Program-made: the position numbers and the translations under genes | Notes under the pieces: model-generated | The model's database searches: none | Seen by the model: the letters and a program-made list of their open reading frames with translations, nothing else | Told to the model about the DNA's origin: nothing | Assembly (NCBI GenBank): GCA_040881945.1 | Contig: JBBECF010000167.1 | Coordinates: 1-15,092 of the forward strand | Reading direction: 5' to 3' | DNA from: JBBECF01 sp040881945 | Lineage (GTDB): Bacteria; Pseudomonadota; Alphaproteobacteria; Dongiales; Dongiaceae | Length of the DNA stretch: 15,092 bases | In this document: one piece after another, positions 1 to 6,634 of the stretch | Layout of the letters: every line of letters begins with the position of its first letter | Numbering within the stretch: position 1 is the stretch's first letter

Positions 1-132
1 CGCAACCCGCGCTTCCTTGCCGAGCGGCTGGAATTCACCGCCGAATATTACAACGGCCGCAACCCGAACGGACAGTTCTATACCCGCGACCTCGAATATT
101 TCGGGTTCGGCGTCCACGCCTATTTCAACTGA
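1..132 (+). CDS. C-terminal fragment of a DUF1207-type outer-membrane protein (5' end outside window)
   Basis: Only the last 43 codons are in the window; frame 1 reads to a TGA at 130-132. The fragment contains the stretch LEFTAEYYNGRNPNGQFYTR and ends in YFGFGVHAYFN. An alternating aromatic/hydrophobic tail with an aromatic residue next to the last position is typical of outer-membrane beta-barrels. The 'YYNGxNPNGQFY' stretch resembles the C-terminus of DUF1207 family proteins as I remember them; this is a family-level call without function. The gene converges on the acetyltransferase to its right, and the two stop regions overlap by 8 bp (125-132). The coding frame is secure; the family name is moderately sure. 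Confidence 0.6.
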   Translation, partial: RNPRFLAERLEFTAEYYNGRNPNGQFYTRDLEYFGFGVHAYFN

Positions 133-721
133 GCGGGCGCCTCCGCCGGCCGAGGTCGAGCCGCAGAATCGGCCGGTGCGGCACGCGGCGCGCCACCTCG
201 ACGAAACCGAGCCGCCGAAAGGTCGAGGCGAGGCCGGTATAGACCGTGGTCGTCGATTTGCGCTCCGCCGTCTCCCAGGGATAGGCCTCGAGCGCCGGCG
301 CGCCGGCCCGCCGCGCGCGTTCGATGGCGGCGGCGATCAGCGCCGCCGTCAACCCGCGGCGGCGATGGCCGGACTTGACGAAGAAGCAGGACAGCGACCA
401 GACGGACGCGTCGTCCACGGGCTTCAAGAGGCGCGAGCGGCCGAGCGTCGGCAGCTCGGCGCGCGGACCGAGGGCGCACCACCCGACCGCCTCGCCGTCC
501 GCGTAAGCGAGCAGGCCCGGCGGCGGCCCGGCTTCGACGAGGCGGCGGAAGGCGCGGCGGTTGCCGGGCCCGTGTCCGCGCTCGAACTCGCGCCGGGTCA
601 GCCGCCACCACATGCACCAGCAACCGCCGCAGGCGCCGTTGGGGCCGAACAGCGCCTCGACATCCGCCCAGCGTTCGGGCGTCAGCGGAACGATCTTGAC
701 GGTCGCCGCCGGCTCAGCCAT
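125..721 (-). CDS. GNAT-family N-acetyltransferase with N-terminal Cys-rich motif
   Basis: A 198-residue protein with a GNAT fold. The acetyl-CoA loop is seen as HRRRGLTAAL (about residues 119-128) after a beta strand (SLSCFFV), followed by the usual alpha helix. The N-terminus carries a distinctive CGGCWCMWWR (31-40), found in a subgroup of uncharacterised GNAT proteins. The ATG at 719-721 shares one base with the TGA of the upstream cupin gene (TGATG), which implies translational coupling. A GTG one codon earlier (722-724) is possible but would overlap more. This is the last gene of the leftward operon; its stop overlaps the end of the convergent DUF1207-like gene. The acceptor substrate is unknown: GNAT enzymes acetylate amines on small molecules, proteins or antibiotics, and nothing here decides between these. 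Confidence 0.85.
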   Translation of the reverse strand: MAEPAATVKIVPLTPERWADVEALFGPNGACGGCWCMWWRLTRREFERGHGPGNRRAFRRLVEAGPPPGLLAYADGEAVGWCALGPRAELPTLGRSRLLKPVDDASVWSLSCFFVKSGHRRRGLTAALIAAAIERARRAGAPALEAYPWETAERKSTTTVYTGLASTFRRLGFVEVARRVPHRPILRLDLGRRRRPLS

Positions 722-1071
722 CACCGGATCATATAGACCTTGCGCACCGTCTCCCGCACCCGGCAGGTGCCGCGCCAGCCGGCCGGGAAGAAGGCGGTCG
801 TGTCCGGCTCGATCTCGATGACCTCGCCCGATTCGTGGGTATAGGTGCAGCGGCCGACGAGGAAATGGCAGAATTCATCGCGGGTGACGTGGCAGTCCCA
901 GTGACCGGGCGTGCATTCCCAGACGCCGCATTCCGAGTCGCCGTCCGGCCCCTTGTGCAGCAGCACACCCGAGGTCAGCGACCGACCCTCGATCATCGTC
1001 GGCACCGGCCCCCAGTCCCGGAGGTCGGCGAGGGCGGCCGGATGGCGCAGGGTGGGCGCGGAGGTCGTCAT
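721..1071 (-). CDS. Small cupin-domain protein (Cupin_3/DUF861-like)
   Basis: A 116-residue single-domain protein. The core (about residues 49-116) shows the small-cupin pattern: a Trp-containing strand and TPGHW (54-58), then DEFCHFLVGRCTYTH (65-79), then EPDTTAFFPAGWRG (88-101), ending in VRKVYMI. This matches the Cupin_3/DUF861 type also seen in ureidoglycine aminohydrolase and EutQ-like proteins. Members may bind a metal and act as small-molecule isomerases, hydrolases or sensors; no specific reaction can be assigned. Its ATG overlaps the stop of the upstream glycosyltransferase by 4 bp (ATGA, 1068-1071), and its own stop overlaps the downstream acetyltransferase start by 1 bp, so all three are probably translated together. 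Confidence 0.85.
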   Translation of the reverse strand: MTTSAPTLRHPAALADLRDWGPVPTMIEGRSLTSGVLLHKGPDGDSECGVWECTPGHWDCHVTRDEFCHFLVGRCTYTHESGEVIEIEPDTTAFFPAGWRGTCRVRETVRKVYMIR

Positions 1072-2624
1072 GCCGCCACCCTTGCCGCCACCTGGGCGAT
1101 GATATCGGCCGCCTTCTGGACGCCCCTGGCCTGCTGCATGCGACGGCTCAGCTCGCGCAGGCGGGCGTGCATGGCCGCGTCGGACAACAGGCGGGCGATG
1201 GCGCCGGCCAGCTCGCCGTCGGTCCAGGCGTAGCGCGCCAGCTTCTCGCCGTAGTGCGTGTCATGAATGCGCCGGGCGTTGTCCAGCCCGTCCCAGCAGA
1301 ACGGCATGATCAGGGCCGGCTTGCCGAAATACAGCGCCTCGTTGAAGCTGTTGTTGCCGCCGTGATGGATGAACAAATCGACATGCGGCAGCACGGCCGG
1401 CTGCGGGAACCAGGACTCGAGGATCACGTTGGGCGGGACCGCCGTGTAGCGGTCCTTGTAATCGCCGACGTTCATCAGGAACCGGTAGGGCAGCCGGGCG
1501 AACAGCGCGATCATGCGCTTGTAGAGATCGACGTCGGCGGCGCCGAGGCTGCCGTAACTGACATAGATCAGCGGCTTGCCTTCGTTGGCGGCGAACCGGG
1601 GCACCCGGTACGTCCCCTCGTCGCGCACGCAGCCTTCCAGATATTGGAACCGCCGCGGATCGAGGGGCACGCGCCGCCTGAATTGCAGCGGCTTCGGGTA
1701 GAGCAGCAGGTTCATGGTGGGCGAGATTTCGAAGAACTCGCCGAGCGGATAGGGCTTCTCGCCGACCTTGGCGAGGAAGGCGTTGAAGCGGTCGTGGCAC
1801 GGCTTGACCAGGCGCAGGAACTCCCTCTCGAAGGCGGCGAAGCACGGCTTGTCGTTCTCGCCGCAGCCCGACAGATGCGGCGGGATGTCGGGGTCGGGGA
1901 TCTCGTTCTCGGAGCAGGAGATGATGCGGACCCAAGGGGCGCCCGCGCGCTTGATGGCCGGGAACAGGATGACGTTGTCGACGCACACGACGTCCGGCCT
2001 GATGCGCTTCAGGTGCGCGTCGAGCCCCGCTTCGGCGAGGATGGCGGATTCGACGATCGCCTCCCACACCGGGATGACGTAGGTCGCAAGCTGGTCGATT
2101 GGCGACAGGCGGAAATGCGGCAGGTGGCCGGCGATGAAGTCGGCCCAGAACTTGGCCACCTCGGCGTCCGACATGCCGCCGGACATGTCGACCAGGTTCT
2201 CCTCGAAGCCGTAGTTCGCGAACACGCCCTTGAAGCCGCGATCGCAGACGAACACCGGCCGGTGTCCCATGGCGCGCAGCTTCTGGGCAATGCCGACGCA
2301 GTTGAGCGCCGGGCCGAACGCCGCTTCGGGGAAGAAAACGATCGTTTTCGCCTTCGCGGGCGGCAGAGCGGTCACGGCCTTCGGCGCCGCGGGCCGACGC
2401 GCCGGTGTCTTGGCCTTAGTTTTGGTTTTGGTTTTGGCCCTGACCTTGGCCTTGGGCCGCGCTTTCGCCCTTGCCTTCGGCGCGGTCCTTACGCGGCGCT
2501 TGGCCTTGGGCTTGGTCCGCGCCTTGGCCTTCGCGCCGACTTTGGTCTTGGTCCGAAGTTTGGCCTTCGACGCCGCCTTGCGCTTCGCAGTCTTCTTTCT
2601 GCGTGTCGTCGCCATCGTCGGCAT
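1068..2624 (-). CDS. GT1/UGT-like glycosyltransferase with Lys/Ala/Arg-rich histone-H1-like N-terminal tail
   Basis: A 518-residue protein. Residues about 94-510 form a GT-B glycosyltransferase of the UGT/MGT type. The N-terminal Rossmann half begins TIVFFPEAAFGPALN. The nucleotide-sugar site is seen as ESWFPQPAVLPHVDLFIHHG followed by GNNSFNEAL, GKPALIMPF and WDGLDNA, with the key HHGG at 420-423. Residues 1-93 are highly basic (about 25 Lys and 13 Arg, no Asp or Glu) with repeating AK/TK/RT units, like histone H1 or HctB tails. An ATG at 2613-2615 (MATTRRKK) has the AAGGGGGGG ribosome-binding stretch 9 nt upstream and may be the real start. A GTG at 2373-2375 would give the enzyme alone, but the tail is in frame with biased codons. 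The gene lies 30 bp after the ABC ATPase gene and overlaps the cupin gene by 4 bp. Acceptor unknown (lipid, polyketide or other small molecule). Confidence 0.85.
   Translation of the reverse strand: MPTMATTRRKKTAKRKAASKAKLRTKTKVGAKAKARTKPKAKRRVRTAPKARAKARPKAKVRAKTKTKTKAKTPARRPAAPKAVTALPPAKAKTIVFFPEAAFGPALNCVGIAQKLRAMGHRPVFVCDRGFKGVFANYGFEENLVDMSGGMSDAEVAKFWADFIAGHLPHFRLSPIDQLATYVIPVWEAIVESAILAEAGLDAHLKRIRPDVVCVDNVILFPAIKRAGAPWVRIISCSENEIPDPDIPPHLSGCGENDKPCFAAFEREFLRLVKPCHDRFNAFLAKVGEKPYPLGEFFEISPTMNLLLYPKPLQFRRRVPLDPRRFQYLEGCVRDEGTYRVPRFAANEGKPLIYVSYGSLGAADVDLYKRMIALFARLPYRFLMNVGDYKDRYTAVPPNVILESWFPQPAVLPHVDLFIHHGGNNSFNEALYFGKPALIMPFCWDGLDNARRIHDTHYGEKLARYAWTDGELAGAIARLLSDAAMHARLRELSRRMQQARGVQKAADIIAQVAARVAA
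2346..2624 (-). repeat. Low-complexity coding region for the basic tail of the glycosyltransferase
   Basis: These bases encode residues 1-93 of the glycosyltransferase. On the plus strand the region is a run of degenerate ttggcc, ttggtc and ttcgcc words, including three ttttgg units in tandem near 2417-2436 (encoding KTKTKT). The short-period, codon-sized repetition suggests growth by slippage or unequal exchange, so the tail length may differ between strains. Confidence 0.7.
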
Positions 2625-2654
2625 CCCCCCCTTCGCCGAGCTTGCCGTGCCGGC

Positions 2655-3734
2655 CTAGTCGGTCAAGACGCGCGCCTGCTCGGCCGGCCAGTCGCAAGCG
2701 ACCGGCGCGCCTTCGCGCAAGCCTTCGGCCGCCGCGCTGCCGCTGGGCAGACGCGCGATCAGCGGCGCCGCCTGGCCGGCGAGGCGGACGTGAACGAGCA
2801 AATCCTGCCCCAGATAGGCGATCCCCTCAACCGTGCCGACGAGGCCGCCGCCGGAACCGGCGACGGACAGCATGGGGACGAGACGTACCCGTTCTGGGCG
2901 GACGGCGAGGGTCGCCGGCGTTCCCGGCGCGGCGACGCTGCCGGCGGCAGCCGGCAGCAGCCCGAGCCCGTCGACCGCGACGCCGCCGGCGGCGAGGCGG
3001 CCGGCGAAAAGATTCATGGTTCCGATGAACCCGGCGGCGAAGCGGTTGGCCGGGCGTTCGTAGAGGTCGCGCGGGGTCCCGAGCTGGGCGATGCGCCCGT
3101 CCTGCAACAGCGCGATGCGGTCGGCCATGACCAGCGCCTCCTCCTGGTCGTGGGTGACGACCAGGAAGGTGATGCCGGTCTCGTGCTGCAGGCGCTTCAA
3201 TTCGAGTTGCATTTCGCCGCGCAGCTTCTTGTCGAGGGCGGCGAGCGGCTCGTCGAGCAGCAGCACGCGCGGCCGCTTGACCAGCGCGCGGGCCAGCGCG
3301 ACGCGCTGGCGCTGGCCGCCGGACAACTGATGCGGCCGCCGCCCGGCAAGGTCGCCGAGTTGCACCATGTCGAGCGCGGCGGCCACCCGGCGGTTCAGTT
3401 CGGCCCCGCGCAGCCCCTCCATCTCGAGCCCGTAGGCGACATTGCCGTGGGTCGAGAGATGCGGGAACAGGGCGTAGGATTGGAACATCATGTTGACCGG
3501 GCGGCGGTTCGGCCGGACGGCGGTGATGTCGCGGCCGTCGAGACGGATCCGCCCCTCGTCCGGCTGCTCGAAGCCGGCGATCAGGCGCAGCAGCGTCGTC
3601 TTGCCGCAGCCCGAGGGGCCGAGCAGGGCGAAGAATTCGTTCTCGCGCAGCTCGAGCGACAGCCGGTCGACGGCGGTGAGCGGGCCGAAGCGCTTGGTCG
3701 CGCGCTCGACCTCGAGGATCGGCGCGGCGGTCAC
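2655..3734 (-). CDS. potA: ABC transporter ATP-binding protein, polyamine type (PotA-like)
   Basis: A 359-residue ATPase that powers import through the two permeases encoded just upstream. All nucleotide-binding motifs are intact: Walker A GPSGCGKT (39-46), Q-loop Gln85, signature LSGGQ (137-141), Walker B VLLLDEP (157-163), D-loop ALD, and H-loop His195. The C-terminal third (about 235-359) is the TOBE-type regulatory domain, with the usual VRPE motif. Length and motifs fit the PotA/FbpC/CysA class (MOI family); the polyamine assignment comes mainly from the neighbouring binding protein. Its ATG overlaps the PotC-like permease stop by 4 bp (3731-3734). The substrate could be another cation or amine. 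Confidence 0.93.
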   Translation of the reverse strand: MTAAPILEVERATKRFGPLTAVDRLSLELRENEFFALLGPSGCGKTTLLRLIAGFEQPDEGRIRLDGRDITAVRPNRRPVNMMFQSYALFPHLSTHGNVAYGLEMEGLRGAELNRRVAAALDMVQLGDLAGRRPHQLSGGQRQRVALARALVKRPRVLLLDEPLAALDKKLRGEMQLELKRLQHETGITFLVVTHDQEEALVMADRIALLQDGRIAQLGTPRDLYERPANRFAAGFIGTMNLFAGRLAAGGVAVDGLGLLPAAAGSVAAPGTPATLAVRPERVRLVPMLSVAGSGGGLVGTVEGIAYLGQDLLVHVRLAGQAAPLIARLPSGSAAAEGLREGAPVACDWPAEQARVLTD

Positions 3735-4516
3735 CGCACGATGTCCCGGTTGAGGCGCTGCGACAGCAGGATCAGCGTGAAGCTGACCCCGAGCACGATG
3801 GTCGCCACGGCATTGATCTCCGGCGTCACCCCGAAGCGGATCATGGCGTAGATCTGCATCGGAAAGGTCGTCGAGGCGCGGCCCGCGCCGGACGTGAAGT
3901 AGGCGATGATGAATTCGTCAACCGACAGCGTGAAGGCGAGGAGCGCGCCGGCCAGCACGCCCGGGAAGATCACCGGCAGGGTGATGCGGAAGAAGGTCGT
4001 CACCTCGCCGGCACCGAGGTCGATCGACGCCTCGACGATCGACTTGTCGAAATGCCTGAGGCGGGTGCGCACCACGGCGCAGACGAAGGCGATGTTGAAG
4101 ACGGCGTGCGACAGGATGATCGAATGCAGGCCGAGCGAGAAATCGAGTAGCGCGTAGAACGACAGGAGCGCGATCGCCAGCACAATATCGGGGATGACCA
4201 TCGGCGCGAACACCAGCCCTTCGATCACGGGTCCGGGCCGCACGGTCTCGAGGCCGAGCGCGAGCAGCGTGCCGATCGAGGTCGCGATCAGGGTCGAGCC
4301 GACGGCGACGATCAGCGTGTTGCGGGCGGCAGCCAGGATCGCCGGGTTGGCCGCGAGCCGGCCGTACCATTCGGTCGAAAATCCGGTCCAGGCCGTCGGC
4401 AGGCCGCTCTTGTTGAAGGACAGCACGATCAGGACGACGATCGGCCCGTAAAGAAACAGATAGACGAGGCCGAGATGGCCGGCCAGCCAGCGCCGCTCGA
4501 CTGGGACCTTAGGCAT
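3731..4516 (-). CDS. potC: ABC transporter permease, PotC-like
   Basis: A 261-residue inner-membrane protein with about six hydrophobic segments. The first is near residues 13-33, and others fall near 66-88, 100-122, 135-150, 185-205 and 235-253. The cytoplasmic EAA loop that docks on the ATPase reads EASIDLGAGE (162-171), followed by the conserved RITLPVIFPG. The sequence FIIAYFTSG and the C-terminal N-R motif fit the PotC branch of polyamine-type permeases. Its start overlaps the stop of the PotB-like gene by 8 bp and its stop overlaps the ATPase start by 4 bp, so the three are co-translated. Family confident; substrate inferred from context. Confidence 0.92.
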   Translation of the reverse strand: MPKVPVERRWLAGHLGLVYLFLYGPIVVLIVLSFNKSGLPTAWTGFSTEWYGRLAANPAILAAARNTLIVAVGSTLIATSIGTLLALGLETVRPGPVIEGLVFAPMVIPDIVLAIALLSFYALLDFSLGLHSIILSHAVFNIAFVCAVVRTRLRHFDKSIVEASIDLGAGEVTTFFRITLPVIFPGVLAGALLAFTLSVDEFIIAYFTSGAGRASTTFPMQIYAMIRFGVTPEINAVATIVLGVSFTLILLSQRLNRDIVR

Positions 4517-5369
4517 CGGCGCGGGCCTCCTGGCCGCGCCGGACCGCCCAGGCCTGGGCGAACAGCAGCAGCAGCATGACGCCGATCAGCAGGAAGGCGA
4601 GGCTGGAGCCGAACGGCCAATCGCGGGCGGTGAGGAACTGGTCGTAGATCAGGTTGCCGACCATGACCGACCGGCCGCCGCCGAGCAGGTCCGGCGTGAT
4701 GAAATTGCCGATCGACAGCACGAACACGAAGACCGAGCCGGCGCCGATCCCCGGCAGGGTCAGCGGCAGGGTAACGCGCAGGAACGTCCGCCAGCCCGGC
4801 GCGCCGAGATCGGCCGAGGCCTCGCGCATTTCCGGGTTGAGCCGCGAGATCGAGCTGTAGAGGGCGAGCACCATGAACGGCAGGTAGCCGTAGAGCAGCC
4901 CGACGACGATGGCGAAGTCGTTGTAGAGCAACGGCAACGGCTGCTCGATCCATCCCAGCCCGGTCAGCGCCCGGTTGATCAGCCCCTCGCGGTTCAAGAG
5001 CACGATCCAGGCGTAGGTGCGGATCAGGTAGTTGCTCCAGAACGGCAGCATGACGAGGATGAGCAGCGGAAGCTGCCGATGCTTCGCCCCGGTGGCGATG
5101 AAATAGGCCACGGGATAGCCGACCAGCAGCGCCACGACGGCGGTCAGCGCCGCGATGCGCGCCGATTTGAGGAAGATCGACAGGTACAGCGGGTCGACGG
5201 CGCGGGCATAGTTCTCGAGGGTGAAGGCGTAGTCGATGCCGCCATAGACGCCGCGCTCGAAGAAGCTGTAAGCGAAGACGACGGCGCAGGGGACGACCAG
5301 GAATACAACGAGCCAGCCCAGCCCCGGCCCCAGCAGCACCAGACGGCGGAGCCGCTCCGCCGTAGCCAT
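4509..5369 (-). CDS. potB: ABC transporter permease, PotB-like
   Basis: A 286-residue integral membrane permease. Hydrophobic segments are near residues 10-36, 72-92, 99-120, 150-172, 205-225 and 255-275. The EAA loop is EASADLGAPGWRTFLRVTLP (183-202). The sequence LPFWSNYLIRTYAW (108-121) is characteristic of PotB/PotH-type polyamine permeases. The open frame runs far upstream through other genes, but the homologous region begins at MATAERLRR, giving ATG 5367-5369. A TTG five codons earlier is an alternative; no strong ribosome-binding site is seen for either. It follows the binding-protein gene by 77 bp, a gap that holds a GC hairpin, and overlaps the PotC-like gene by 8 bp. Confidence 0.92.
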   Translation of the reverse strand: MATAERLRRLVLLGPGLGWLVVFLVVPCAVVFAYSFFERGVYGGIDYAFTLENYARAVDPLYLSIFLKSARIAALTAVVALLVGYPVAYFIATGAKHRQLPLLILVMLPFWSNYLIRTYAWIVLLNREGLINRALTGLGWIEQPLPLLYNDFAIVVGLLYGYLPFMVLALYSSISRLNPEMREASADLGAPGWRTFLRVTLPLTLPGIGAGSVFVFVLSIGNFITPDLLGGGRSVMVGNLIYDQFLTARDWPFGSSLAFLLIGVMLLLLFAQAWAVRRGQEARADA

Positions 5370-5398
5370 GTCGCCGATGCTCAACCCGAACCCCCGCG

Positions 5399-5423
5399 CC
5401 CCGGCCGCCGCCGACGGCCGGGG
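5399..5423 (-). terminator. GC-rich intra-operon hairpin between binding-protein and permease genes
   Basis: Perfect 9 bp inverted repeat: CCCCGGCCG at 5399-5407 and CGGCCGGGG at 5415-5423, with a 7-nt loop. It sits in the 77 bp gap after the binding-protein stop. No T-run follows on the minus strand, so it is not a classical terminator. Its position suits an mRNA-stabilising or attenuating stem that allows more binding protein than permease, as known for other ABC importers (malE-malF). Confidence 0.5.
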
Positions 5424-5446
5424 ACGCACCCCTCTTCGACCCGGCG

Positions 5447-6517
5447 CTACTGCGCCGCCAGGATCTCGGTCACGGCCCGCGTGTATTCCTTCTGCGTCTC
5501 GCCGAGGTCGCGAAGCTGCTCCTGGCGCATCAGATCGGCCGGGGTCATCGCCATGTTCGGATAGGTCTCGAACAGGCCCTTGTCGACGGCCTCCATCGCC
5601 TTCCGGTTCGGCACCTTGTAGAGGATGTTCTCGGCGACCCAGGCGTGCACCTCGGGCCTCAGGACATAATCGATGAAGGCGTGCGCCCCGTCCTTGTTCT
5701 CGGAGGCGGCGGTGACGACCATGGTGTCCGTCCACATGTCGCTGCCCTCCACGGGCACGACGAACTTGATGGCCGGGTTCTCGGCGATGCCGTAGTTGCA
5801 CCAGCCGTCCCAGGCGTGCACGAGGCTGGCCTCGCCGGCCACCAGCTTCGAATAGAACGTGGTGTCGTCGTAGGCCAGCAGGCTGCGTTTCGCCTCGATC
5901 AGCAGGTCCTTGGCCTGGGCGATCTGGCCCGCATCGGTGCTGTTGACCGAGTAGCCGAGCGCCTTCAGACCCGCCGCCATCAGCCAGCGGTCGGTGGCCA
6001 GCATGGTGATCTTGCCCTTCAGCGCGTCGGCCGGCCGCAGCATGTCGTTCCAACTGGACGGCGTGCCCGCCACCAGATCGCTGCGGTAGCACAGACCCGT
6101 CGTCCCCCAGGCGTAGGGCACGGACCGGCGGTTGCCGGGATCGTAGGCGAGGGCGGCCGCCTCCGGATAGAGGTTGGCGAGGTTCGGGAGCTTGCCGTGG
6201 TCGAGCTCGGCGATAAGGCCGAGGTTGGCGAGCGCCTCGACGAAGGGGCCGGAGACGAACAGCACGTCGTATCCCTTGCCGCCGCCCGCCGTGACCTTGC
6301 CCATGATTTCTTCGTTGGTGGCGTGCACGGAAAGCTCGGCCTCGATGCCGGTCTCCTTGGTGAAGTTCTCGAGCAGGTCCGCGGGCATGTAGCCGTCCCA
6401 GTTCGAGATGACGATCTTGGCCGACGGCTTCGGCCAGAACGCGATGCCGAGCGCGACGATGACGGCGGCGACGACGACGACACCGATGATGATCCCCCTG
6501 TTGGCTGGCTTGGCCAT
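5447..6517 (-). CDS. potD: Periplasmic polyamine-type substrate-binding protein (PotD-like)
   Basis: A 356-residue solute-binding protein. A short basic N-terminus and hydrophobic segment (about 8-28) form a signal sequence. There is no lipobox cysteine; signal peptidase I could cut after PSA (31-33), or the segment may stay as an anchor. The mature domain starts KIVISNWDGYMP, the usual PotD/PotF first strand. WTD at 262-264 aligns with the Trp/Asp pair that holds the polyamine in E. coli PotD (W255/D257), and HAWDGW (235-239) lies where another ligand Trp is expected. A strong ribosome-binding site precedes the ATG. As the first gene of the importer it probably sets the specificity: a di- or polyamine is likely, but related amines or cationic amino acids cannot be excluded. 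Confidence 0.88.
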   Translation of the reverse strand: MAKPANRGIIIGVVVVAAVIVALGIAFWPKPSAKIVISNWDGYMPADLLENFTKETGIEAELSVHATNEEIMGKVTAGGGKGYDVLFVSGPFVEALANLGLIAELDHGKLPNLANLYPEAAALAYDPGNRRSVPYAWGTTGLCYRSDLVAGTPSSWNDMLRPADALKGKITMLATDRWLMAAGLKALGYSVNSTDAGQIAQAKDLLIEAKRSLLAYDDTTFYSKLVAGEASLVHAWDGWCNYGIAENPAIKFVVPVEGSDMWTDTMVVTAASENKDGAHAFIDYVLRPEVHAWVAENILYKVPNRKAMEAVDKGLFETYPNMAMTPADLMRQEQLRDLGETQKEYTRAVTEILAAQ

Positions 6518-6634
6518 CTATCCCCTCCGTTAGTTTGCGCCCCCCCCCTGGGGCCGCGTCGCAGCCGACACCGCGGTGGCGCGATCCTGCCCCCAAGACC
6601 GGCGCGTCACAATCCGCCGCCCGGGCGGGCGCGG
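6518..6634 (-). other. 117 bp gap upstream of the PotD-like gene
   Basis: The gap holds a nine-C run (6540-6548), a 10 bp perfect palindrome CACCGCGGTG (6569-6578) and a 12 bp palindrome CCGCCCGGGCGG (6617-6628) just past the GGT-like stop. No convincing -35/-10 pair is visible. It may contain a promoter for the importer operon, but the sequence alone does not show it. Confidence 0.3.
6522..6528 (-). promoter_or_regulatory. Strong Shine-Dalgarno for the PotD-like gene
   Basis: On the minus strand GGAGGGG lies 4 nt before the ATG at 6515-6517. It is the clearest ribosome-binding site in the leftward cluster, fits the high expression expected of a binding protein, and fixes the start. Confidence 0.7.

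Noticed and set aside
2346..2624. Separate small histone-like gene before the glycosyltransferase
   Set aside because: The basic region is in frame with the glycosyltransferase with no stop codon between, so a fusion (or a long N-terminal tail) is the simpler reading.
1167..3851. 894-residue open frame on the plus strand, antisense to the glycosyltransferase and ABC ATPase genes
   Set aside because: It is a by-product of high GC and third-position bias in the real minus-strand genes; the translation is Arg/Gly/Ala/His-rich with no recognisable domain, while the opposite strand encodes clear enzymes.
6569..6628. Palindromes CACCGCGGTG and CCGCCCGGGCGG as regulator sites upstream of the importer
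   Set aside because: Short GC-only palindromes are expected by chance at this base composition, and no linked promoter or repeated copy supports them; noted only in the gap description.
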